Assembly (NCBI GenBank): GCA_036654375.1
Contig: JAVVSD010000002.1
Span: 86,027 to 150,026, forward strand
DNA length: 64,000 bases
Direction of reading: 5' to 3'
Source of the DNA: RZYX01 sp036654375
GTDB lineage: Bacteria; Bacillota; Clostridia; Oscillospirales; Acutalibacteraceae
Every line of letters begins with the position of its first letter. The first letter of the stretch is position 1. Both the position numbers and the translations under genes were made by a program. The notes under the pieces are model-generated. The model worked only from the letters and a program-made list of their open reading frames with translations, ran no database searches and had not been told where the DNA came from. This document shows positions 8,082-14,896 of the stretch, one piece after another.

Positions 8082-9031
8082 TGAACAAGAAAAATACTGC
8101 TCTAAAAGTTCTGTGCTGTGTGCTTGTATCTGTCATGATATTTGCAGGGCTTTCTATCATCTTAACGCCAAAATCTATAGAAGATAAAGGCGGAGTTTTA
8201 TATTACCAAGGCAAAGGTTTTCGCGCAGAACCATCTGATTCACTTGATGTTATGGTATACGGAAATTCAAACGCTTATGCTGGGCTTATTCCTGCAAAAC
8301 TTTTTGAGGATTTTGGTTATACATCATATGTATCAGGTGTTATTCGTCAAACAATTGAAGGAGCTAATACTCTTCTTAAACAGTCACTAAAAACTCAAAA
8401 GCCCAAAGTTATTATTCTTGAGGTTGATTGCCTTTATCAAAAGCCTACTAAAAACCTTAATAAATTTGGATTTTTGGTTTCTCTATTTTCATATCATGCA
8501 CGATGGAAAGATTTAAAGCCAAGAGATTTTTACACAATTCCACGCAAAACAGATAATCTTGATATATCAAAAGGCTATATTTACTCAGATATTGAATATA
8601 AGTTCAAGCCCAAAAAATATATGGGTAAAAATAGTTCAAAATTAAAACCTATTTCCGAATATAATTTAAAACAATTATATACTTTTATTGAAACTTGCAA
8701 AAGGAATAACATTAAGCTCATTTTTCTTGAGTTGCCAAATACTGCTTCTTGGAATTATGGAAAGCATAATTTTGTTTCAAAAATTGCAAAAAATAACAAT
8801 ATACCTTTTGTTGATTTAAATATTGCTAACGATGATATTTCGATTGATTATAAAAAAGATTTTAGAGATAAAGGCATTCACTTAAATGTTTATGGTGCTA
8901 AGAAAACCACAGCTTATCTTGGTGATTATTTAAACACAAATTATAGCAATATCATAAAAGACAAAAGAAAGAACAGCAAGTTCGACTTTTGGTGGGATGT
9001 TGTTAAAAATTATCAAACTATATCTCCCTAA
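8081..9031 (+). CDS. membrane-anchored SGNH-like protein (DltD/AlgJ-like)
   Basis: 316 residues. An N-terminal hydrophobic segment (about 8-28) anchors an extracytoplasmic domain. The SGNH block I is VYGNSNAYAG with candidate nucleophile Ser63, and the C-terminal block has Asp263 and His267 in RDKGIHLNVYG. The ATG at 8081 overlaps the MBOAT stop and has GGAGG in front. An in-frame upstream ATG at 7988 lies deep in the MBOAT gene and lacks a site. By analogy to DltD it would complete transfer of the activated group to an envelope polymer. Confidence 0.8.
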   Translation: MNKKNTALKVLCCVLVSVMIFAGLSIILTPKSIEDKGGVLYYQGKGFRAEPSDSLDVMVYGNSNAYAGLIPAKLFEDFGYTSYVSGVIRQTIEGANTLLKQSLKTQKPKVIILEVDCLYQKPTKNLNKFGFLVSLFSYHARWKDLKPRDFYTIPRKTDNLDISKGYIYSDIEYKFKPKKYMGKNSSKLKPISEYNLKQLYTFIETCKRNNIKLIFLELPNTASWNYGKHNFVSKIAKNNNIPFVDLNIANDDISIDYKKDFRDKGIHLNVYGAKKTTAYLGDYLNTNYSNIIKDKRKNSKFDFWWDVVKNYQTISP

Positions 9032-9038
9032 TCAATCA

Positions 9039-9695
9039 TCACTGACTTACTTCAAGAATGTATTCTCCTATTTTTTTACTGTTTACTATATAACTTCCAT
9101 GTGTATGGAAGTTATATATTTTTAGGGTACTATTTTTAATGCTATCATTAATTTTTCTAATATGTTTTTGGCTTATTAAGTCAAACATTCCAGCAGTAAT
9201 ATGTACCGGAACACGAATTTTGGAAAGCTTCTCAGTTGATATATTTGGCTCGTTGAGCATCATTTTAATCATACTTGAGCCTGTCAGAGCAAAATACAGC
9301 TTGTAATAGCAACGCACACTATTTTTTAATCCATATGGGCTGATATTAGGACCACTTACTATGAGCCTTGAAAATAAATCTGGATATTCACTCGCCAGCA
9401 AAAGTCCAACAATTCCGCCATCGCTAAATCCGTAGCATACTGGCTTTTCAATTTGCATCTGCACAATAAATTCGTATATATCTTTTACATGGTCAGCATA
9501 GTGTAGTTCGGAAACTTGTGTGCTTTTACCATGATTTCTAAAATCAACTGCATAGACTGTATAATGCTTGTTTAAAATAGAAATGGTGCGTTTAAATATT
9601 TTATGTGTTTCTCCATTTCCATGAAGGAGTATTAATGGCTTGCCTTGACCACTTTTTTCATAATACAATTCTATATTGTTAACTTTTGCAATCAT
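9039..9695 (-). CDS. alpha/beta hydrolase
   Basis: 218 residues, single-domain alpha/beta hydrolase. Motifs: oxyanion region LLHGNGE (24-30), VDFRNHGKS (50-58), nucleophile elbow GFSDGG with Ser91, an acidic residue near AGMFDLIS, and the C-terminal histidine in FHTHGSYI. The sequence does not reveal the substrate. It converges with the dlt-like operon with only 7 bases between stops. Confidence 0.85.
   Translation of the reverse strand: MIAKVNNIELYYEKSGQGKPLILLHGNGETHKIFKRTISILNKHYTVYAVDFRNHGKSTQVSELHYADHVKDIYEFIVQMQIEKPVCYGFSDGGIVGLLLASEYPDLFSRLIVSGPNISPYGLKNSVRCYYKLYFALTGSSMIKMMLNEPNISTEKLSKIRVPVHITAGMFDLISQKHIRKINDSIKNSTLKIYNFHTHGSYIVNSKKIGEYILEVSQ
9087..9123 (+). terminator. terminator of the dlt-like operon, inside the opposing gene
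   Basis: A perfect 14-bp inverted repeat (9087-9100 / 9105-9118) with a GTGT loop is followed by TTTTT on the plus strand. It lies in the last 85 bases of the converging hydrolase reading frame, so the same DNA serves as codons and as a terminator. Confidence 0.75.
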
Positions 9696-9922
9696 TATTT
9701 ATCCTCCCCTACTCTTGATAAAAGGTTGTGCATATATTTATCACTAACCACGAGATTATTCATTGCTCGGCTTTTAATTTTTAATGCTACCAAACATATT
9801 TATATTATTTTTTTACTATATTTGATTGTGCTTCGTTTTTAAAATTTAAAGCTATAACATCTAACAATATAATTCTATCACATTATGTCAGGAGTTAAAA
9901 CAAAATTTAAAAATAAAGCAAT
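9696..9922. other. intergenic stretch, no gene seen
   Basis: AT-rich region between the hydrolase start and the tRNA terminator. The hydrolase has GGGGAGGA upstream of its ATG. No confident promoter or structured RNA recognised. Confidence 0.4.
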
Positions 9923-9962
9923 AAAAAGCGACACAAAATCATTTGACTTTGTGTCGCTTTTT
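9923..9962 (-). terminator. terminator of tRNA-Ala
   Basis: A perfect 15-bp stem (9923-9937 / 9948-9962, core AGCGACACAAA) around a 10-base loop. It is followed on the minus strand by T residues and begins immediately at the tRNA 3' end. Confidence 0.85.
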
Positions 9963-10037
9963 GGTGGAGATAAGCGGGATCGAACCGCTGACCTCTACAC
10001 TGCCAGTGTAGCGCTCTCCCAGCTGAGCTATACCCCC
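9962..10037 (-). tRNA. tRNA-Ala, anticodon GGC
   Basis: 76 bases including an encoded CCA. The acceptor stem GGGGGTA/TATCTCC has two G-U pairs. The D arm is AGCTCAGCTGGGAGAGC, the anticodon loop is CTGGCAG (GGC, reading GCC/GCU) with a CTACA/TGTAG stem, and the T arm is GCGGTTCGATCCCGC. All cloverleaf elements are intact. Confidence 0.97.
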
Positions 10038-10050
10038 ATTTGGCAACGCC

Positions 10051-10100
10051 CAACAACTTGGAACGATTATTGAATTGTTAACTTTTTCTACAAGTTGTTG
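10051..10100. repeat. 10-bp inverted repeat in the tRNA leader
   Basis: CAACAACTTG (10051-10060) and CAAGTTGTTG (10091-10100), 30 bases apart, lie in the about 120-base 5' leader of the tRNA transcript. The function is unknown; the repeat could fold the leader before processing by RNase P. Confidence 0.45.
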
Positions 10101-10163
10101 CACATCTGATTTACTTCGTATACCAACTATGCTTTACCAAAAAGTGTTGTTATAACGGAGTAA

Positions 10164-10192
10164 ATAATAACATAAAAATTTAAATAGTTCAA
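10164..10192 (-). promoter_or_regulatory. SigA promoter of tRNA-Ala
   Basis: Minus strand TTGAAC (10187-10192), 17-base spacer, TATTAT (10164-10169). Confidence 0.65.
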
Positions 10193-10281
10193 TAGTATCA
10201 GCAAAATTTTATTAGATAAAAATTTTGCAATCACTAATAAATATTTATGAATACTTACTTATATTATTTTGTTTGAAGTAT

Positions 10282-10310
10282 TTGCAAAATTTAGCAAATT
10301 ATTGTATAAT
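10282..10310 (+). promoter_or_regulatory. SigA promoter of the DUF3842 gene
   Basis: TTGCAA (10282-10287), 17-base spacer, TATAAT (10305-10310), about 31 bases before the start codon. Confidence 0.7.
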
Positions 10311-10341
10311 TTATTAAATCAAATTTATGGAGTAGATTTAT

Positions 10342-10755
10342 TTGGATATTGTTGTTATTGATGGGCAAGGTGGCGGAATTGGCAAGAATCTTATCGAACA
10401 ATTAAGATTAAGTATTCCAACTGCTAAAATAATTGCTATTGGAACAAATTCTGTTGCAGCTTCAAGTATGCTTAAGGCTGGTGCTACTATTGCTGCTACA
10501 GGAGAGAATTCTGTTGTTGTTGCTTGTAAAAATGCCGATATTATCGCTGGTCCTATTGGTATAATACTAACTGACTCCATGATTGGTGAAATAACCGAAA
10601 AAATGACTCACGCAATCACAACAAGCACCGCAAAGAGAATTCTTATACCTGTTTCAAAATGCAACACAAGAATTGCAGGTCTTTCTGATATGCCAATGGC
10701 TAAATACATCGAAAATGCAGTTACCCTTATAAAAGAATATATAATTGAATCTTAG
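10342..10755 (+). CDS. DUF3842 family protein
   Basis: 137 residues with a Rossmann-like beginning MDIVVIDGQGGGIGKNLIE, characteristic of the DUF3842 family of Clostridia. The repeated glycine motif suggests nucleotide binding, but no function is established. The start codon is TTG, set by GGAG nine bases upstream; the nearer ATG at 10327 is closed by a stop after two codons. It forms a single-gene unit with its own promoter and terminator. Confidence 0.8.
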   Translation: MDIVVIDGQGGGIGKNLIEQLRLSIPTAKIIAIGTNSVAASSMLKAGATIAATGENSVVVACKNADIIAGPIGIILTDSMIGEITEKMTHAITTSTAKRILIPVSKCNTRIAGLSDMPMAKYIENAVTLIKEYIIES

Positions 10756-10785
10756 ACTGAACACTCTTTTGTTTTCAGTCTTTTT
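10755..10785 (+). terminator. intrinsic terminator after the DUF3842 gene
   Basis: A 7-bp stem GACTGAA (10755-10761) / TTCAGTC (10774-10780) followed by TTTTT. It begins at the last base of the stop codon. Confidence 0.7.
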
Positions 10786-10789
10786 ATTT

Positions 10790-10813
10790 GAGAATAGAAC
10801 GAAAAATATTCTC
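10790..10813 (+). repeat. hairpin in the fbp leader
   Basis: GAGAATA (10790-10796) and TATTCTC (10807-10813) form a 7-bp inverted repeat about 35 bases upstream of the fbp start. No T-run follows. It may be an operator or an mRNA-stabilising hairpin. Confidence 0.35.
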
Positions 10814-10846
10814 ATTATCAAAAATAAAAGTGGGAGTGTGAATTAG

Positions 10847-12835
10847 ATGAAGGAATACCTTAATAATGAATCTGTTGCAGAGATTGAATATCTCAAATTG
10901 TTGTCAAAAGCATACCCTACCGCCCAATTAGCCGCCAGTGAGATAATTAATCTCCAGGCAATTCTTAATCTACCTAAGGGTACAGAGCATTTCATGTCAG
11001 ACTTACATGGTGAATATGAGGCGTTCATACATATTGTAAGTAATGCTTCTGGAGCTATCCGTGAAAAAGTTGATATGCTTTTTTCAAGTACACTTACGGA
11101 ATACGAAAGAGCTGTGCTTGCAACTCTTATCTATTATCCTGAAGAAAAACTTAAAGAAATACTTGAGGTTGTTCCTGATATTAAAGAATGGTATACACAA
11201 ACCCTCAATCATCTTATTGAAATTTGCCATCTTGTTGCGTCAAAATACACTCGTTCAAAGGTCAGAAAATCCCTGCCTGTTGAATACAGCTATATTATTG
11301 ATGAACTTTTAAATACTGATTTTACTTTACATAACAAGAAAGAATATTATGACAACATAATTTCAACAATAATCTCTATTGGCAAAGCAGAAGACTTTAT
11401 TATTGATATGTGTGAACTGATAAAGCGTCTTATTGTTGACAGGCTTCATATTGTTGGAGATATTTTTGACAGAGGTCCGCGTGCCGATATTGTTATGGAT
11501 TGTTTACTTAAGCACCATTCTGTTGACATTCAATGGGGCAACCATGATATCCTTTGGATGGGTGCTGCTGCCGGAAGCCGAATTTGTATTGCCACCGTAC
11601 TTGCAAATTCAGTTTTATATAATAACCTTCAGGTTATTGAAACAGGCTATGGAATAAGCCTTAGACCTCTTGCAACCTTTGCAAATGATATTTATGCTCA
11701 CACAGATACTGAATGCTTTAAAACCAGAACTCTAAAGGACTCTACAACATACAAACCTAAGGATATAGCTTTAGCTTCAAGAATGTCAAAAGCAATTTCC
11801 GTTATTCTTTTCAAACTTGAAGGACAGACAATAAAGCGTAATCCAGACTTTAAAATGGACGAACGCTTACTCCTTGATAAAGTTAACTATGATAAAGGAA
11901 CAGTAATAATTGGTGGTAAGCAATACTGCCTTCGCGACTGCGATTTTCCAACAATTGATATAAATAATCCTTATATGTTAAGTGGGGAAGAAAATGAGCT
12001 TATTGAGCAACTAAGAGATTCCTTTCTTAAGAGCGAAAAGCTTCAAAATCATATCAGATTTTTATATTCAAAAGGCAACCTTTATAAATGCTATAATGGT
12101 AACCTGCTTATACATGGCTGCGTTCCAATGAACGACGATGGAAGTTTTACAGAGTTCGATATTGGTGGCAAAAAACTTAAAGGCAAAGCATTTCTTGACT
12201 TTGCTGAAAAGATCGCTTATATAGGCTTTTACGGAAAACCTAACAGCAAGGAAAAATTATTTGGAGAGGACTTTTTGTGGTTTTTATGGTGTGGAAAGAA
12301 CTCGCCACTCTTTGGTCGCGAAAAAATAACCACATTTGAAAGACGACTGATTGATGATAAATCCACATGGAAAGAACCTAAAAATCCATATTACAAATTA
12401 ACTGAAAGTATAGATGTTTGTGAAAAAATCCTTAATGAGTTCGGTCTTGGCGGAAGAAGGTCCCACATTATTAATGGACATATTCCAGTTAAATTTAAGG
12501 ATGGCGAAAACCCAATTAAAGGCGGAGGAAAACTTATTGTAATTGATGGTGGATTTTGCCGAGCATACCAGCCTACAACTGGCATTGCAGGATATACATT
12601 GATATATAATTCATATGTTATGCGTCTTTCTTCCCACGAGCCTTTTGGTGGAGTTGAAAATGCCATTAGAAATAATAAAGATATTTTATCTGCATCAGTA
12701 GTTTTTGAACGACTTGAATCAAGAATAAAAATTAGTGAAACTGACAATGGAATTCTTATACAAAAGAATATTGACGAATTAAAAAAACTGCTTAAGGCAT
12801 ATAATGTTGGCGTAATTATGGAACACGAATTTTAG
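10847..12835 (+). CDS. fbp: fructose-1,6-bisphosphatase, class III
   Basis: This enzyme hydrolyses fructose 1,6-bisphosphate to fructose 6-phosphate for gluconeogenesis. At 662 residues it has the usual length of the Firmicute class III enzyme, a metallophosphoesterase fold. Metal-binding motifs: SDLHGE (51-56), GDIFDRGP (204-211), GNHD (231-234), and distal histidines in INGHIPVK. GGGAG lies upstream of the ATG. It is monocistronic, with a terminator directly downstream. Confidence 0.96.
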   Translation: MKEYLNNESVAEIEYLKLLSKAYPTAQLAASEIINLQAILNLPKGTEHFMSDLHGEYEAFIHIVSNASGAIREKVDMLFSSTLTEYERAVLATLIYYPEEKLKEILEVVPDIKEWYTQTLNHLIEICHLVASKYTRSKVRKSLPVEYSYIIDELLNTDFTLHNKKEYYDNIISTIISIGKAEDFIIDMCELIKRLIVDRLHIVGDIFDRGPRADIVMDCLLKHHSVDIQWGNHDILWMGAAAGSRICIATVLANSVLYNNLQVIETGYGISLRPLATFANDIYAHTDTECFKTRTLKDSTTYKPKDIALASRMSKAISVILFKLEGQTIKRNPDFKMDERLLLDKVNYDKGTVIIGGKQYCLRDCDFPTIDINNPYMLSGEENELIEQLRDSFLKSEKLQNHIRFLYSKGNLYKCYNGNLLIHGCVPMNDDGSFTEFDIGGKKLKGKAFLDFAEKIAYIGFYGKPNSKEKLFGEDFLWFLWCGKNSPLFGREKITTFERRLIDDKSTWKEPKNPYYKLTESIDVCEKILNEFGLGGRRSHIINGHIPVKFKDGENPIKGGGKLIVIDGGFCRAYQPTTGIAGYTLIYNSYVMRLSSHEPFGGVENAIRNNKDILSASVVFERLESRIKISETDNGILIQKNIDELKKLLKAYNVGVIMEHEF

Positions 12836-12846
12836 ATTTATCAACC

Positions 12847-12880
12847 AAAAGTCGAGGCCATAATTGGTATCTCGACTTTT
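12847..12880 (+). terminator. fbp terminator abutting the next reading frame
   Basis: A perfect 10-bp stem AAAAGTCGAG (12847-12856) / CTCGACTTTT (12871-12880). The T-run is only four bases long and the ATG of the next frame follows at once, so it may also attenuate the downstream gene. Confidence 0.75.
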
Positions 12881-13804
12881 ATGCTAAGTTCAGGGGTGTT
12901 TAATATTTCAGAAGTGATATGTAACAATTGTCCACGACATTGTAATTTAATTAGAAGTGCGCACACTAATTGTAGTTCAAACACAGGATTTTGTGAGATG
13001 GGAACATTACCTGTCATTGCACGAGCTGCAAAACATTTTTGGGAAGAACCTTGTATCAGTGGAACACTTGGTTCTGGTGCTGTTTTTTTTAGTGGCTGCC
13101 CTCTTAAATGTATTTATTGCCAAAACCATGAAATAAGTATAGATAATTTTGGGAAAGAGATTAATATATCAAGACTTAGAGAAATATTTCAAGAGCTTAT
13201 TGATGATGGAATTCACAACATTAACCTTGTTAACCCAACTCATTTTGCAACCAGCATTTCTATTGCACTTGAGCCAAAGCTATCCGTTCCAATAGTATAC
13301 AATTCGAGTGGATACGAAGAAATTAACACATTGAAATTACTAAATGGAAAAATTGATATATACATTCCAGATATGAAATACTCAATTAATTCCGTCGCAA
13401 AAAAATACTCAAATGCCTTTGACTACCCTTCTGTTGCAAAAAAAGCAATTTATGAAATGTTTGAGCAAACTGGAGCATATAAAATTGACGATTATGGTAT
13501 TATGCAAAGCGGAGTTATCATAAGGCATCTCATTCTTCCTGAAAATATCAAAAACTCATTTGGGGTTATTGATTGGGTAGCAAAGACTTTTCCAAGCAGA
13601 AGTATTCTATTTAGCCTAATGAGCCAGTATACACCTATAAATAAAAACTGTGAATATTCTGAGCTGAATAGACGCATCACCCAAAAAGAATATAATGAAG
13701 TTGAGCAATACTTGTTTGATTCAGGAATTGAAGATGGTTTTATGCAGGATTTATCATCGTCAAAGTCGCAGTATATCCCCTGCTTCGATTTAACTGGTGT
13801 TTAA
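12881..13804 (+). CDS. radical SAM protein, PflX-like (COG1313)
   Basis: 307 residues. The radical SAM cluster motif is C73-x3-C77-x2-C80 in SGCPLKCIYCQNHEIS, preceded by a cysteine-rich N-terminus (CNNCPRHC ... CSSNTGFCEMG) that may hold another metal or cluster. This pattern fits the PflX group of uncharacterised pyruvate-formate-lyase-activase homologues; the substrate is unknown. The start is uncertain: the ATG at 12881 touches the fbp terminator and lacks a ribosome site. In-frame GTG codons at 12896 and 12914 are alternatives, the latter just before the CNNC motif. Confidence 0.8.
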   Translation: MLSSGVFNISEVICNNCPRHCNLIRSAHTNCSSNTGFCEMGTLPVIARAAKHFWEEPCISGTLGSGAVFFSGCPLKCIYCQNHEISIDNFGKEINISRLREIFQELIDDGIHNINLVNPTHFATSISIALEPKLSVPIVYNSSGYEEINTLKLLNGKIDIYIPDMKYSINSVAKKYSNAFDYPSVAKKAIYEMFEQTGAYKIDDYGIMQSGVIIRHLILPENIKNSFGVIDWVAKTFPSRSILFSLMSQYTPINKNCEYSELNRRITQKEYNEVEQYLFDSGIEDGFMQDLSSSKSQYIPCFDLTGV

Positions 13805-13845
13805 TATTTTAAATTTTATAAGATTAATGGCGTGGAGGATGTCGT

Positions 13846-14553
13846 ATGTTTAAAGAAAAAATACTTTCAAAAGTCAGTGTTTATGAGCTTGTTTGGTGGT
13901 GGATTTTCAGATTAATAGTTATTAGCCCACTAATATTTGGCTGGGATTCTCCGCACGAAAACATCACACTGCAAATATTGGCAAATTTTGTTATTACTTT
14001 TGCTTGGGAGATAATGCAATTGTTTCCCGAAAAATCTTTTATAAGAAAAATTTCTCCTCGTATACAGAATTTTACAGTTGTTCAGGTCTTTTTAACATCA
14101 TTTTTAGGTGCGTTTAAAGATTTTTATTACACTGTTTGGTGGTGGGATTCTATAATTCATGTTGTCGGTGGAGCTATTTGTATGGCAGTTGGATATGAGA
14201 TTTTTACAGCTTTGCAGATAAAATATAAGGTGTATATTCCTATAGGCATTTTGATTTTTGGTGCTTTTGGTTTTTCATTTTTTGCTGGTACAGTGTGGGA
14301 AATATTTGAATTCTTATTTGACCAGTTAACTGGTTCTGATTCACAGCACTGGTGTTATGCAAACGCAGATGGAGCATATTCTATATTCTCATATACTCCT
14401 GAACGCTTCCCAGTTATGGACACAATGATTGACACTATATGCAACACAGTTGGTGCTTTTATATTCACAATATTTTTAAAAATTAAGCCATATCATCATG
14501 ATGGCGATAATGATGTTAACAAGCTTTTTAAGGAAAGTTTACCAAAAGAATAA
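13846..14553 (+). CDS. multipass membrane protein, YjdF/DUF2238-like
   Basis: 235 residues with about six membrane segments. Conserved polar residues within them, WWWDSIIHVVGG (about 103-114), AGTVWEIFEF and DTMIDTICNTVGA, match the YjdF/DUF2238 pattern of uncharacterised bacterial membrane proteins. The acidic and histidine residues inside membrane segments could bind a metal or ion, but that is inference. A strong terminator follows. Confidence 0.7.
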   Translation: MFKEKILSKVSVYELVWWWIFRLIVISPLIFGWDSPHENITLQILANFVITFAWEIMQLFPEKSFIRKISPRIQNFTVVQVFLTSFLGAFKDFYYTVWWWDSIIHVVGGAICMAVGYEIFTALQIKYKVYIPIGILIFGAFGFSFFAGTVWEIFEFLFDQLTGSDSQHWCYANADGAYSIFSYTPERFPVMDTMIDTICNTVGAFIFTIFLKIKPYHHDGDNDVNKLFKESLPKE

Positions 14554-14560
14554 AATAGTT

Positions 14561-14593
14561 AAAACGGCTTGTCTATAATCCAAGCCGTTTTTT
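14561..14593 (+). terminator. intrinsic terminator
   Basis: A perfect 11-bp stem AAAACGGCTTG (14561-14571) / CAAGCCGTTTT (14581-14591) followed by more T. It insulates the membrane-protein gene from the cas operon. Confidence 0.88.
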
Positions 14594-14667
14594 AATATAA
14601 TAAAATTCACCATCTTTAACATATATGCTTTGAATTAAATTTTCACAGTTAAATAATGCCCATGACA

Positions 14668-14793
14668 TCATGCTTGTACGCAACAAATACCACAATCAGG
14701 GTGTCCAAAATGTAAATTCGTATTTTCTACAAAATCAACAACTTGATTAGAGCTTTTTTGAGCTGGCGTCAAATAAAGATAGCCAAAAAAAAT
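14668..14793 (-). pseudogene. possible gene remnant upstream of cas3
   Basis: A 41-codon open frame without a start codon reads protein-like on the minus strand: GYLYLTPAQKSSNQ near its beginning and HFGHPDCGICC before its stop. The cysteine/histidine cluster looks like the end of a metal-binding protein, but I recognise no family. It may be the tail of a displaced gene or chance. Otherwise the 14594-14896 gap holds no CRISPR repeats. Confidence 0.2.
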
Positions 14794-14837
14794 TTATATA
14801 AAAATTATAAGTCCTATTTATGGGATAGTAGATGATA

Positions 14838-14843
14838 TATAAT
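14838..14843 (+). promoter_or_regulatory. candidate -10 box of the cas operon
   Basis: TATAAT at 14838-14843 lies 53 bases before cas3. The matching -35 position (TATTTA) is poor, so this is a weak call. Confidence 0.3.
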
Positions 14844-14896
14844 TTAAGCATGAAAAAGTTTATAAAGAAAATATATTGTAATAAATAAGGTGGTAT

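Noticed and set aside
9885..10073. Plus-strand reading frame containing DRTADLYTA and LSQLSYTP
   Set aside because: It is the antisense translation of tRNA-Ala(GGC) and its terminator, a well-known annotation artefact.
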